Assembly (NCBI RefSeq): GCF_900091475.1
Contig: NZ_FMIB01000002.1
Coordinates: forward strand, 5,456,001 to 5,520,000
DNA from: Micromonospora chersina
GTDB lineage: Bacteria > Actinomycetota > Actinomycetes > Mycobacteriales > Micromonosporaceae
DNA length: 64,000 nucleotides
Direction of reading: 5' to 3'
Shown: piece after piece, positions 52,551-62,102 of the stretch
Layout: every line of letters begins with the position of its first letter
Position numbering within the stretch: the stretch's first letter is position 1
Notes under the pieces: generated by a model
The model's database searches: none
Seen by the model: the letters and a program-made list of their open reading frames with translations, nothing else
Told to the model about the DNA's origin: nothing
Program-made: the position numbers and the translations under genes

Positions 52551-54332
52551 ATGGTCACCGTGTCTGGCCGCCATCGCATGCGTTCACGCCTCCACGGGGC
52601 AGTTGCCGTCGCCGCGGCGATCGCTCTCGCTGTCGTCGTAGCCGGCTCCTGGTTCGGTTACCGGCAGCTGGCCGGCCCGAGCTGCTCGGGCCGGATCGAA
52701 CTGTCCCTCGCGGCGGCCCCGGAGATCGCCCCCGCCGTACGCGGGGCCGCCGACCAGTGGGTCGCCGACGGCGCGGCCGTCGGCGACACCTGCATCGCCG
52801 TGAACGTCTCCGCGGCCGAGCCGGTCGACGTGGCCGCCGCGGTGGCGAGCAAGCACGGCGCCACCCTGGCCGGGGTCGGGCAGGCCAGCGGCACGGCGGT
52901 CACCCCGGACGTCTGGGTGCCGGACTCCTCCACCTGGCTGGTCCGGCTCAAGAGCGGCGGCGCCACCGCCTTCGCGCCGGCCAACGGCGCCTCGATCGCC
53001 CGCAGCCCCGTGGTGGTCGCCCTGCCCGAGCCGGTGGCCTCCCGCATCGGCTGGCCCGACAAGGAGATCCGCTGGACCGACCTGCTGGGCCAGGTCACCA
53101 GCAGCAAGCCGCTGCGCGCCGGGATCGTCGAGCCGACCCAGGACGCGGCCGGCCTGTCCGGGCTGCTCTCGCTGACCGCCGCCGCCAGCGCCACCGGCAA
53201 GGCCGGCTCCCCGCAGGCGCAGGAGGCCATGGTCGGTGCCCTGCGGGCGCTGGCCACCAACCGCTCCTCGCTGCGACAGGACCTCCTCGCCCGCTTCCCG
53301 CGCTCCACCGACCCGACGGCCATCGCCAACGGTCTGGGTGCGGCGGCGCTGTCGGAGGAGGACGTGATCGCCTACAACAACACCAAGCCGCCGATCCCGC
53401 TGGCCGCGCTCTACATGAAGCCGGACCCGATCGCGCTGGACTACCCGTTCGCGGTGCTGCCCGGCATCGAGCCGACCAAGGCCTCGGCCGCCCGGGTGCT
53501 CTTCGAGGTGCTGCGGACGTCGAGCTTCAAGAACCGGCTGGCGGCGCAGGCGCTGCGGGCTCCGGACGGCAACTGGGGCGACGGGTTCAAGGCGCCGCAG
53601 GGCGCGCCCAGCCCGGCGAACGGCGGCGCGAGCGCCGTCCCGCCGTCCGGCCAGGGCGGCGCGGCCGACCTGGACCCGAAGGCCATCCAGACGGCGACCA
53701 CCACCTGGTCGGTGGCCACCCAGTCCGGTCGCATGCTCTGCGTCATCGACGTCTCCGGCTCGATGAAGAAGCCGGTGGCGACCGCCAACGGCGCCAGCCG
53801 GGAGCAGGTCACCGTCGCCGCCGCGAGCCAGGGCCTGGGGCTCTTCGACGACTCCTGGTCGATCGGCCTGTGGACGTTCTCCACCAACCTCCAGGGTTCC
53901 CAGGACTACCGGGAGGTGATCGGGATCAAGCCGCTGTCGAGCAACCGTGGCGCGCTCCAGCAGGGCCTCGCCTCGATCCGGCCCTCGGACGGCGACACCG
54001 GTCTCTACGACACCATGCTCGCGGCGTACAAGAAGGTCCAGGAGGACTGGGAGCCGGGCAAGGTCAACTCGATCGTGCTGTTCACCGACGGCAAGAACGA
54101 CGACGCCAACGGCATCAGCCAGAAGGCGCTGCTCGACCAGCTCAAGAAGCTGCGGGACGAGGAGCAGCCGGTGCAGGTGATCATCATCGGCATCGGCACC
54201 GAGGTCAGCCGCGCCGAGCTCAAGTCGATCACCGACGTGACAGGCGGTGGCTCGTTCGTCACCACCGACCCGAGCAAGATCGGCGAGATCTTCCTGCAGG
54301 CGATCGCGCTGCGCCCGCCGGCGCCGCGCTGA
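52551..54332 (+). CDS. Membrane-anchored substrate-binding / von Willebrand A fusion protein
   Basis: 593 aa. An N-terminal membrane anchor (about 16-36) is followed by a solute-binding-protein-like domain (about 45-350, with TPDVWVPDSSTWLVRL and PVVVALPEPVASRIGW). A VWA domain (about 390-585) has the MIDAS motif DVSGSM, the threonine region DGDTGLYDT and FTDGKNDD. The combination suggests an extracytoplasmic, metal-dependent adhesion or sensing role. ATG 52551 has a weak GAGATACG before it; ATG 52578 is an alternative start. The preceding 150 bp are AT-rich and likely contain the promoter. Confidence 0.82.
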   Translation: MVTVSGRHRMRSRLHGAVAVAAAIALAVVVAGSWFGYRQLAGPSCSGRIELSLAAAPEIAPAVRGAADQWVADGAAVGDTCIAVNVSAAEPVDVAAAVASKHGATLAGVGQASGTAVTPDVWVPDSSTWLVRLKSGGATAFAPANGASIARSPVVVALPEPVASRIGWPDKEIRWTDLLGQVTSSKPLRAGIVEPTQDAAGLSGLLSLTAAASATGKAGSPQAQEAMVGALRALATNRSSLRQDLLARFPRSTDPTAIANGLGAAALSEEDVIAYNNTKPPIPLAALYMKPDPIALDYPFAVLPGIEPTKASAARVLFEVLRTSSFKNRLAAQALRAPDGNWGDGFKAPQGAPSPANGGASAVPPSGQGGAADLDPKAIQTATTTWSVATQSGRMLCVIDVSGSMKKPVATANGASREQVTVAAASQGLGLFDDSWSIGLWTFSTNLQGSQDYREVIGIKPLSSNRGALQQGLASIRPSDGDTGLYDTMLAAYKKVQEDWEPGKVNSIVLFTDGKNDDANGISQKALLDQLKKLRDEEQPVQVIIIGIGTEVSRAELKSITDVTGGGSFVTTDPSKIGEIFLQAIALRPPAPR

Positions 54333-54349
54333 CCCGAGACTCAGCGCAC

Positions 54350-54389
54350 GCGTTCCGCCGTACCGGCAGAATCCGGTACGGCGGAACGC
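54350..54389. terminator. Strong hairpin terminator
   Basis: GCGTTCCGCCGTACCGG pairs perfectly with CCGGTACGGCGGAACGC over 17 bp, loop CAGAAT, starting 18 bp past the VWA gene stop. Confidence 0.92.
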
Positions 54390-54545
54390 TTCCCGGCTCC
54401 GGCGGTCGGGCGAAAACTGACGGTAATGCGTCCGAATCAATCGGTGACCATAATTGCCAAGGCATGATGACCGGGTGCTCCGAGCCGCAGCCCCCCACCG
54501 GGAAGGCGCGGCGCGGGGTCGTCCTGAGCGAAGTGGGGAGGGCCG

Positions 54546-56030
54546 GTGACCTCGGCGACGCTGTTGACCCCCGCCAGCACGTCGTCGCGACCGGGTGGCG
54601 ACCGCCCCGGTCCGGCGACCCGCGCGGCGGAGCGGGCCTACATCCGGCTGCTCGTGGTGCTGGACACCGCCGTGCTGGCCGTGGCCATCCTGATCGGCTA
54701 CGTGGCCCGGTTCGGCGACGAGCAGCCGAGCGGCTCGGAGATCCCGTACGTGGTGGTCGCGCCCGCCCTGCTGCTGGTCTGGCTGGTCTCGCTCAAGGCG
54801 ATGCGCTGCTACGACGACCAGGTGCTCGGCTACGGCGCCGACGAGTACCGGCGGGTCAACGCGGCGAGCCTGCGGCTGGCCGGCGGCATCGCCATCGCCG
54901 GCTACATCGCCGACGTCGGGGTGTCCCGGGGCTTCCTGGCCATCTCCTTCGCGGTCGGCACGGTCGGCCTGGAGGTGGCCCGGTTCGCCGCCCGCAAGCG
55001 GCTGCACCGCGCCCGCGACCGGGGCGCCGGCTGGTCCCGCAAGGTGCTGGTGGTCGGCGACACCGCGCACGTGCTGGAACTGGTGCACACCCTGCGCCGC
55101 GAGCCGTACGCCGGGTACCAGGTGGTCGGCGCCTGCATCCCCGACGCGCTGCTCGCCCCGGTGCCACAACGGCTGGGCGACGTGCCGGTGGTCGGCTCGT
55201 TCCGGGGCATCCCCGAGGCGGCCACCGCGATCGGCGCGGACACCGTGGCGGTCACCGCCTCGGGTGAGCTCACCGCGACCCGGCTGCGCCGCCTGGGCTG
55301 GCAGCTGGAGGGCACCGGCGTCGAGTTGGTGGTGGCGCCGGCGCTGACCGACGTCGCCGGCCCGCGCATCCACACCCGGCCGGTCGCCGGCCTGCCGCTC
55401 ATCCACGTCGAGGCGCCCGAGTTCCGGGGCGCCCGCAAGCTGGTCAAGGGGCTGGTCGACCGCTCGATCTCGCTGATCGCCCTGCTCCTGCTGGCCCCGC
55501 TGCTGGGGGTGATCGCGCTCGCCATCAAGCTGGACAGCCGGGGCCCGGTGCTGTTCCGCCAGACGCGGGTCGGCCAGGGCGGCAAGGAGTTCGGCGTCTT
55601 CAAGTTCCGCACCATGGTGGTCAACGCCGACGCCCTGCTCGCCGAGCTGGCCGCGCGCAACGAGACCGACGGCCTCATGTTCAAGATGCGCGACGACCCC
55701 CGGGTGACCCGGGTCGGCCGGCTGCTGCGCAAGTGGTCCCTGGACGAGCTGCCCCAGCTCGCGAACGTGCTGCTCGGCCAGATGAGCCTGGTCGGCCCCC
55801 GCCCGCCGCTGCCCTCCGAGGTGGCCCGGTACGACGGGGACGTGGCCCGCCGGCTGCTGGTGAAGCCGGGCATGACCGGGCTGTGGCAGGTCAGCGGCCG
55901 GTCCGACCTGAGCTGGGAGGACGGCATCCGGCTCGACCTCTACTACGTGGAGAACTGGTCGCTCGCCGCCGACCTGACCATCCTCTGGAAGACCTTCGGC
56001 GCGGTGGTCAACAGCCGGGGCGCCTACTGA
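54546..56030 (+). CDS. Polyprenyl-phosphate sugar phosphotransferase (exopolysaccharide initiation)
   Basis: 494 aa of the WbaP/CpsE type. About four to five N-terminal transmembrane helices precede a CoA-binding-like domain (VLVVGDTAHVLELVHTLRREPYAGYQVVG). A membrane helix near 310 leads into the bacterial sugar transferase domain, with FGVFKFRTMVVNAD, KWSLDELPQL and LVGPRPPLPSEV. It transfers a sugar-1-phosphate to undecaprenyl phosphate to start polysaccharide synthesis. No other glycosyltransferase is in the window. GTG 54546 follows GGGGAGG. Confidence 0.9.
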   Translation: MTSATLLTPASTSSRPGGDRPGPATRAAERAYIRLLVVLDTAVLAVAILIGYVARFGDEQPSGSEIPYVVVAPALLLVWLVSLKAMRCYDDQVLGYGADEYRRVNAASLRLAGGIAIAGYIADVGVSRGFLAISFAVGTVGLEVARFAARKRLHRARDRGAGWSRKVLVVGDTAHVLELVHTLRREPYAGYQVVGACIPDALLAPVPQRLGDVPVVGSFRGIPEAATAIGADTVAVTASGELTATRLRRLGWQLEGTGVELVVAPALTDVAGPRIHTRPVAGLPLIHVEAPEFRGARKLVKGLVDRSISLIALLLLAPLLGVIALAIKLDSRGPVLFRQTRVGQGGKEFGVFKFRTMVVNADALLAELAARNETDGLMFKMRDDPRVTRVGRLLRKWSLDELPQLANVLLGQMSLVGPRPPLPSEVARYDGDVARRLLVKPGMTGLWQVSGRSDLSWEDGIRLDLYYVENWSLAADLTILWKTFGAVVNSRGAY

Positions 56031-56052
56031 GCCGGCGGCCGGCCCGGGCGGG

Positions 56053-57183
56053 TCAGGGCTGCGGGCCCAACCAGTCCAGGCAGACCACGACCGCGTCGTC
56101 GACCAGGTCGCCGGCCACGAAGGCGCGCAGGTCCCCGATCAGCGACCGGACGGCGTCCAGCGGCTCCATCGGGCCCGTCCGCCGCAGGAAGCGGTCCAGC
56201 GCGGTCTCGCCGTAGCGGATCCGCTCGGAGGTGGCGTCGATCACCCCGTCGCTCACCACGAAGAGCCGGTCCCCCCGCCGCAGCTGGAACTGCTGCTCCC
56301 GGTAGTCGGTGCCCTCGAACATGCCGAGCGGGAACTGCTTGTCCAGGACCTGCTCGGACACCTCGCCGTCGCGCAGCAGCACCAGGCGGGGCGAGCCGGC
56401 GTCGACAACGGTCAGCATCCCGGTGGCCAGGTCCAGCTCCAGCAGCAGCGCGGAGAGGTGCTGCTCGCCCCGGTGCAGCGCGTAGATCGCCTGGTCGGCC
56501 AGGGCGGCCTGGTCGGCCAGCCCCAGCCGGGCGCGGCGGGCGTTGCGCAGCGCGTGGATGGCCAGCGAGGTGAGCATGGAGGCGGCGACCCCCTCACCCG
56601 AGCCGTTGACCACCGAGAGCCACAGCCGGTGGCCGTCGTCGGACCAGTCGAAGCCGTCGCCGCGCACCGCGTACGCCGGCTCCAGCTGGCCGGCCAGGCT
56701 GAACGAGGGACGGATCCGGCTGCGGCCCGGCAGCAGCTCCCACTGCATCTCGGCGGCGAGGGTGAGCCGCCGGCTGCGCCGGGCGGTCAGGTAGATGTCG
56801 GTGGTGGCCGCCACCGCGGCCAGCTCGTGGCCGAGCGCGGTGGCGACGGCGTCCAGCGCGCCCAGGTCGGCCGGGTCGCCGGGCACCGGCGAGAGCCGGA
56901 GCACCCCGCGCCGCTCGCCGCGCATCCCCACCGGGAACCAGCCGGTGCCCTCCGAGACGATCGGCTCCTGGTGGTCGAAGCACCGCCACGCCGGGTGCCC
57001 GGGGGTGACGATCGGCTCACCTCCGGACAACGGCAGCAGCGCGGCCAGCCGGTAGTCGACCTGGTACAGCTCAGTGCTGGTGATCCCGTACGACTGTTCC
57101 AGCTCGACGGCGAGCCGGTCGACGAGCTGGTCCGTCGGCGCCTCGGTGAGGCTCCGCCGCGCCCGATCCACCGGTCCGCTCAT
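56053..57183 (-). CDS. SpoIIE-type PP2C phosphatase with atypical metal site
   Basis: 376 aa. A GAF-like N-terminus (about 15-135) precedes a SpoIIE/PP2C domain. The usual first aspartates appear as RGDGFDWSDDG, but the second motif normally reading VGDV.GHG is VVNGSGEG, so a metal-binding Asp is replaced by Asn. The terminal DDAVVV is intact. Activity may be reduced or altered. AAGGAG lies six bases before ATG 57183. It is divergent from the MarR gene. Confidence 0.85.
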   Translation of the reverse strand: MSGPVDRARRSLTEAPTDQLVDRLAVELEQSYGITSTELYQVDYRLAALLPLSGGEPIVTPGHPAWRCFDHQEPIVSEGTGWFPVGMRGERRGVLRLSPVPGDPADLGALDAVATALGHELAAVAATTDIYLTARRSRRLTLAAEMQWELLPGRSRIRPSFSLAGQLEPAYAVRGDGFDWSDDGHRLWLSVVNGSGEGVAASMLTSLAIHALRNARRARLGLADQAALADQAIYALHRGEQHLSALLLELDLATGMLTVVDAGSPRLVLLRDGEVSEQVLDKQFPLGMFEGTDYREQQFQLRRGDRLFVVSDGVIDATSERIRYGETALDRFLRRTGPMEPLDAVRSLIGDLRAFVAGDLVDDAVVVCLDWLGPQP

Positions 57184-57239
57184 CTTTGCTCCTTTGCACA
57201 GGTCGCCGGCCTGGTGAGCCGGGTAGTCTCGGGCGCACC

Positions 57240-57803
57240 ATGGCCGAAGAACGCGGTCCCGAGGGACCTGATCTGAGTATGGCCGCCGCACTGGACGAGG
57301 CGGCGGGCACCCTGCTGGCTGTCTGGGAGGCGGCCCGGGAGCGGACCACGAGTCGGCTCTCCGGCGCCCAGTTACGTGCGGTCATGGTCGTCGAGCAGTA
57401 CGACGGGATCAACCTCCGCCGCCTCGCCACCCTGACCGACATGCTGCTCTCCTCCGCCAGCCGGCTCTGCGACCGGCTGGTGGCGGCCGGGATGCTGGAG
57501 CGCGAGCCGGGCCGGTACGACCGCCGGGAGATCGCCCTGCACCTCACCCCGACGGCCACCCGGCTCCTCGCCGAGCTGCGTGCCGACCGGCGCCACCGGC
57601 TGGACCGGATCCTGGCCGGAATGAGCGCGGAGGGGCGGGCCGCGCTGCTGCGCGGGATGCGCGAGTTCGACGAGGTCGGCCGGCGCGGGGAGGCCGCCCC
57701 GGCGGAGGGCTGGCCGGTGCTCCAGCCTTCGGGGGAGCGGATCGGCGACCCGCTGGCCGGGCCGGAGTCACCGGGCGAGCCGCCGGTGGCCCGCACCGCC
57801 TGA
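57240..57803 (+). CDS. MarR-family transcriptional regulator
   Basis: 187 aa winged helix-turn-helix protein. The recognition region is INLRRLATLTDMLLSSASRL, and the wing follows at LEREPGRYDRREIALHLTPTA. The C-terminal ~45 residues are Pro/Gly-rich. A TAGTCT -10-like box lies 10 bp before the ATG, in the 56-bp gap to the divergent phosphatase gene, so it may autoregulate and control that gene. It lies between two SpoIIE phosphatases. Confidence 0.85.
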   Translation: MAEERGPEGPDLSMAAALDEAAGTLLAVWEAARERTTSRLSGAQLRAVMVVEQYDGINLRRLATLTDMLLSSASRLCDRLVAAGMLEREPGRYDRREIALHLTPTATRLLAELRADRRHRLDRILAGMSAEGRAALLRGMREFDEVGRRGEAAPAEGWPVLQPSGERIGDPLAGPESPGEPPVARTA

Positions 57804-57812
57804 CCGGCCGGG

Positions 57813-59459
57813 TCAGCCCGCCGCCACGACCAGCATGGCGATGTCGTCGTGCACCTGGCCGCCGAGCCACTCGTCGACGAGCGCGAGCAGCCGGTCGACC
57901 AGCGCGGCCGGCGGCAGGCCGGCCGCCGGGGCGAGCGCCTGCCGCAGCCGGTCGTCGCCGAACATCTCCAGCCCGGTGGGGCCACCCCGGGCCTCGGTGA
58001 CCCCGTCGGTGTACGCGACCAGCAGGTCGCCGGGGCTGAGGCGTACCTCCGCCTCGGCGAAGCGGGCCGCGGTGAGCGCGCCGACCGGCATGCCCCCGAC
58101 GGTGACCGGCTCGACCCGGCCGTCGGCCCGGACCACGAGCGGGGCCGGGTGGCCGCCGCCGGCCAACCGGACCAGCAGCCCGCCGTCCGGCTCGCGGCCC
58201 AGGGCGCCCAGCAGGAGGGTGGTGAACTGGGCCCGGCGGGCCGCGTCGGGGGCGTCCAGCAGCGCGCGGTTGAGCAGCACCATGAGCTCCCGCGGGCGCT
58301 GCTCGACCAGCCGCAGGGTCTGCAACGACTGCCGTACCCGCCCGGTCAGCACGGCGGCGCCGACGCCCTTGCCGCAGACGTCGCCGACCGCGAAGAGGCC
58401 GCCGTCGGCGGTGGGGAAGAGGTCGTAGAAGTCACCGCCGATGCGCAGGCCGTCCCCGGCGGCCCGGTAGCCGCCGGCCAGCGTCATCCCGGGCAGCGGC
58501 GGCAGGTGCGGCGGGAGGAGGCTGTTCTGGAGCACACGGGCCAGGTGGGCCTGCTCGCCGTAGAGCTCGGCGGCGGCCAGCGCCGCGCCCGCCCGCGCGG
58601 CGAACTCGCGGGCCAGCTCGGTCTCCCGGAGGTCGAAGCCCGCCCGCTCGGGCCGGCGGACCAGGATCAGGGCGCCGGCCGGCCCGCCGGCGCTGCGCAT
58701 CGGGCTGATCAGCACGGTGCCGGGCCGGCCGAAGCCGGCGGGCAGCACCTCGGCCAGGTCGGCCAGCTCGGCGTCGAGCCAGGGGTTGGGTTCGGTGGGT
58801 TCCCCCGCGAGCGCCTCGACCAGCCCGGGCACCGACTCGGCGGCCCGCCACCCGGTGACGCCGGTGGCCGGGCCGGGGTCATCGGTGGCGTACCGGATCC
58901 AGTGCGGCGCGTCCTCGGCGGGCGGGGCCGGGCGGTGCACGACCACGGCGGCGTCGGCCAGGTAGGGCACCGGCAGGGTCACGGCGGCGTGCAGCGTCTG
59001 CTCCCGGTGCAGGGACAGCCCGAGCCGGCTGCCGGCCCGGGCCAGGAACGCGGTCCGGGACCGTTCGGCCGCCAGGGCGTCGGCGCGTGCCTGCTCCTCG
59101 GTGGCGTCCCGCACGTACCAGGCGCAGTGGCCGCCGGCCAGGCCGCGGCGTACGCCGCGCAGCCGGCGGCCGTGGTGCTCGGTGTCGAAGGTCCCGGCGC
59201 CGTCGCGGACCGCGCCGGCCAGCGCGGGCACGGGGCAGCCGGCCAGGCCGACGCCGGGGGACAGTTCGGGGAGGAGTTCCGCGGCCATCGCGTTGACCAG
59301 GGTCACCACGCCGGCCCCGTCGGTGGTCACGACGGCCTCGGCGAGCCCGTCCAGCAGTTCGCGGGCGAGTCGGTCGTCGGCCGGCTCCGCGGTCCCGGCC
59401 GGCCGGCCCGGGGAGGTCTGCTCCTCGCCGGCGACCCCACCCCGTCGGGCGTTCGTCAC
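57813..59459 (-). CDS. PAS-GAF SpoIIE-type PP2C phosphatase
   Basis: 548 aa. A PAS-like sensor (about 25-135, VVTTDGAGVVTLVNAMAAELL), a GAF-like domain (about 160-310) and a SpoIIE phosphatase (about 325-548) are visible. Metal motifs GGDFYD, VGDVCGKG and DDIAML are all intact, so it is likely active on anti-anti-sigma-type phosphoproteins. The start is uncertain; GTG 59459 is taken because the domain begins soon after and upstream codons look non-coding. It converges on the MarR gene with 9 bp between. Confidence 0.85.
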   Translation of the reverse strand: MTNARRGGVAGEEQTSPGRPAGTAEPADDRLARELLDGLAEAVVTTDGAGVVTLVNAMAAELLPELSPGVGLAGCPVPALAGAVRDGAGTFDTEHHGRRLRGVRRGLAGGHCAWYVRDATEEQARADALAAERSRTAFLARAGSRLGLSLHREQTLHAAVTLPVPYLADAAVVVHRPAPPAEDAPHWIRYATDDPGPATGVTGWRAAESVPGLVEALAGEPTEPNPWLDAELADLAEVLPAGFGRPGTVLISPMRSAGGPAGALILVRRPERAGFDLRETELAREFAARAGAALAAAELYGEQAHLARVLQNSLLPPHLPPLPGMTLAGGYRAAGDGLRIGGDFYDLFPTADGGLFAVGDVCGKGVGAAVLTGRVRQSLQTLRLVEQRPRELMVLLNRALLDAPDAARRAQFTTLLLGALGREPDGGLLVRLAGGGHPAPLVVRADGRVEPVTVGGMPVGALTAARFAEAEVRLSPGDLLVAYTDGVTEARGGPTGLEMFGDDRLRQALAPAAGLPPAALVDRLLALVDEWLGGQVHDDIAMLVVAAG

Positions 59460-59590
59460 CGCGGGTGGCCGGGCGCTTCGGTCAGTCGACCCGTGCGCAT
59501 GCTGTCGGTGCACTCCTCGGTTGCGGGTACGTCGCCTGGCGGCAAGCGTACCGAGCGGGGCTGTCGAACGCCCGTCGAGGAGTGCCGGGG

Positions 59591-60823
59591 TCACCCGGAG
59601 CGGGCCAGCCAGCCGACCGGCCGTTCGACGATCCGGCGGATCACCGAGGCCGCCCCGCCGACCGCCGCGGACCGCGCCCCGAGCGCGGCGGGACGCACCG
59701 TCACGGGTGACCAGGCGGCGGTGAGCACCCGCCGGGAGATCTCCGCGACCACGGGCGGGCGCAGCCAGGGGGCCAGCGGGGCGTATCCGCCGCCGAGCAC
59801 CACGGTGTCCAGGTCGAGCAGGTTCACCACGCCCGACACGGCCACCCCGAGGGCCGTCCCGGCGTCCGCCAGCGCGGCCAGGGCGGCCGGGTCGCCCGCC
59901 CCGGCCAGGTCCGCCAGCCGGGTGGCGGCGGTGTCCGCCGGGAGGTCCGCGCCGGCCAGGCCGGCGGCGGCCAGGATCGCCTCCTGGCCCGCGTACCGCT
60001 CCAGGCAGCCCTGGCCGCCGCAGCGGCACGGCCGTCCCTGCGGCTGCACCGGGATGTGACCGATCTCGCCGCTCCAGCCGCGCGCGCCCCGGTAGAGCAC
60101 CCCGTCGAGCACGATGCCCGCGCCGATGCCGATCTCGCCGGTGATGTGCAGGAAGCTGGCCGAGCCGGGCGGGCCGGCGTGCAGTTCGCCGAGGGCGGCC
60201 AGGTTGGCCTCGTTGTCGACCACCAGCGGCGGGATCCCGTCGACCGGCGCGGCGAGGGGGTGCCCGGCCAGCAGGGCGGGCACGTCGACGTCGCGCCAGC
60301 CGAGGTTGGGCGCGAGCCGGACCAGGCCGCCGTCGCCCACCAGGCCCGGGACGGCGAGCGCCGCGCCGGCCACGGTCAGCCCGTCGCGGACGGCGGCGGC
60401 GCGGGCCTCGGCGGCCAGCGTGGCGAGCCGGTCCAGGGCGTCGGCGGGGGGCACCGGGCGCAGGTCGGCGCGGCGCACGAGGTGGTGCCGGACCGTGCCG
60501 GTCAGGTCGACCACGCAGGCGGCCAGGTAGTCGACGTTCACCTCCAGGCCGAGCCCGGCGGGGCCGTCGCCGGACAGCACCAGGCCACGGGCGGGCCGGC
60601 CGGCCCCGGTACGCGGCGCGGGCTCCGCCTCGGCCACCAGCCGGCCGGCGATCAGGTCGTCGACCACGGCGGACACGGTGGCCCGGGTCAGGCCGGTGCC
60701 GGCGGCGATCTCGGCCCGGGACGGTGGCCGGTCGGCGGCGGCGATCCGCCGGAGCACGACCGCGAGGTTGAGCTCGCGGAGGCTGCCCTGCCGGACGGCC
60801 CCGGCGCTGCTGGTGCTGTTCAC
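59591..60823 (-). CDS. xylR: ROK-family xylose repressor
   Basis: 410 aa. An N-terminal winged helix ([38 protein letters not shown] is split into helix 1-2 and recognition helix) is followed by a ROK sugar-kinase-like domain. The latter has [13 protein letters not shown], the zinc motif [10 protein letters not shown] and [10 protein letters not shown]. It is divergent from xylA, and the operator at 60849-60873 lies between. GTG 60823 is preferred; an ATG at 60850 would overlap the operator. Confidence 0.9.
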   Translation of the reverse strand: MNSTSSAGAVRQGSLRELNLAVVLRRIAAADRPPSRAEIAAGTGLTRATVSAVVDDLIAGRLVAEAEPAPRTGAGRPARGLVLSGDGPAGLGLEVNVDYLAACVVDLTGTVRHHLVRRADLRPVPPADALDRLATLAAEARAAAVRDGLTVAGAALAVPGLVGDGGLVRLAPNLGWRDVDVPALLAGHPLAAPVDGIPPLVVDNEANLAALGELHAGPPGSASFLHITGEIGIGAGIVLDGVLYRGARGWSGEIGHIPVQPQGRPCRCGGQGCLERYAGQEAILAAAGLAGADLPADTAATRLADLAGAGDPAALAALADAGTALGVAVSGVVNLLDLDTVVLGGGYAPLAPWLRPPVVAEISRRVLTAAWSPVTVRPAALGARSAAVGGAASVIRRIVERPVGWLARSG

Positions 60824-60848
60824 CGCTTGACACTGCCACACGACGGCC

Positions 60849-60873
60849 ATTTAATTCAACCACTGAACAAATT
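60849..60873. promoter_or_regulatory. Probable xylR/xylA operator
   Basis: ATTTAATTCA and TGAACAAATT form arms around ACCAC, with the TTCA-N5-TGAA core perfect and 7 of 10 arm positions paired. It is the only AT-rich island in the xylR-xylA gap, consistent with binding by a ROK repressor. Confidence 0.7.
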
Positions 60874-60903
60874 GCGGACGACGCCACCACCCGGAGGTCC
60901 CCC

Positions 60904-62091
60904 ATGGCACCCAGTCCCACCCCCGCCGACAAGTTCTCCTTCGGTCTCTGGACGGTGGGCTGGCCGGCCCGCGACCCGTTCGGGGACGCCACCCGGCCCG
61001 CCCTGGACGCCGTCGAGGCCGTGCACCGGCTCGCCGAGCTCGGGGCGTACGGGATCACCTTCCACGACGACGACCTGGTGCCCTTCGGCGCGGACGCCGC
61101 CACCCGCGACCAGCACATCGCCCGGTTCCGCAAGGCCCTCGACGAGACCGGCCTGGTCGTGCCGATGGTCACCACCAACCTCTTCAACCACCCGGTGTTC
61201 AAGGACGGCGGCTTCACCAGCAACGACCGGGACATCCGCCGGTACGCGCTGCGCAAGGTGCTGCGCAACGTCGACCTCGCCGCCGAACTGGGCGCCCGCA
61301 CCTTCGTCATGTGGGGCGGCCGGGAGGGCGCCGAGTACGACGTGGCCAAAGACGTCCGGGCGGCGCTGGACCGCTACCGCGAGGCGGTCGACCTGCTCTG
61401 CCAGTACGTCGTCGACCGCGGCTACGACCTGCGCTTCGCCCTGGAGCCGAAGCCGAACGAGCCGCGCGGCGACATCCTGCTGCCCACCGTCGGGCACGCG
61501 CTGGCGTTCATCTCCACCCTGGCCCGCCCGGAGCTGGTCGGCCTGAACCCCGAGGTCGGCCACGAGCAGATGGCCGGGCTGAACTTCGCGCACGGCATCG
61601 CCCAGGCGCTCTGGCAGGGCAAGCTGTTCCACATCGACCTCAACGGCCAGCGCGGCATCAAGTACGACCAGGACCTGGTCTTCGGCCACGGCGACCTGCT
61701 CAACGCGTTCGCCCTGGTGGACCTGCTGGAGAACGGCGGGCCGGACGGCGGTCCCGCGTACGACGGGCCCCGGCACTTCGACTACAAGCCCTCCCGGACC
61801 GAGGACATGACCGGGGTGTGGGCCTCGGCGGCGGCGAACATGCGCACCTACCTGCTGCTCAAGGAGCGGGCCGCGGCGTTCCGGGCCGACCCGGAGGTGG
61901 CCGAGGCCCTGGCCGCCAGCAAGGTGGCCGAGCTGGCCACCCCGACCCTGAACCCGGGCGAGGGCTACGCCGACCTGCTCGCCGACCGCGCGGCGTTCGA
62001 GGAGTTCGACCCGGACGCGGCCGGCGCGAAGGGCTTCGGCTTCGTGCGGCTCAACCAGCTCGCCGTCGAGCACCTGCTCGGCGCGCGCTGA
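60904..62091 (+). CDS. xylA: Xylose isomerase
   Basis: 395 aa metal-dependent TIM-barrel enzyme isomerising D-xylose to D-xylulose. The catalytic His/Asp pair is in [12 protein letters not shown]. Metal ligands are in [42 protein letters not shown] and HFDYKPSR. The length is typical of the actinomycete class I enzymes. GGAGG lies about six bases before the ATG. It is followed by xylB after 11 bp. Confidence 0.96.
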   Translation: MAPSPTPADKFSFGLWTVGWPARDPFGDATRPALDAVEAVHRLAELGAYGITFHDDDLVPFGADAATRDQHIARFRKALDETGLVVPMVTTNLFNHPVFKDGGFTSNDRDIRRYALRKVLRNVDLAAELGARTFVMWGGREGAEYDVAKDVRAALDRYREAVDLLCQYVVDRGYDLRFALEPKPNEPRGDILLPTVGHALAFISTLARPELVGLNPEVGHEQMAGLNFAHGIAQALWQGKLFHIDLNGQRGIKYDQDLVFGHGDLLNAFALVDLLENGGPDGGPAYDGPRHFDYKPSRTEDMTGVWASAAANMRTYLLLKERAAAFRADPEVAEALAASKVAELATPTLNPGEGYADLLADRAAFEEFDPDAAGAKGFGFVRLNQLAVEHLLGAR

Positions 62092-62102
62092 GGCGGGCCG
62101 CC

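Noticed and set aside
59460..59520. Mini-ORF MRTGRLTEAPGHPR ending at the GTG of the PAS-GAF phosphatase
   Set aside because: The ribosome site spacing is too long (12 bases) and no conservation can be judged, so a leader peptide is not claimed.
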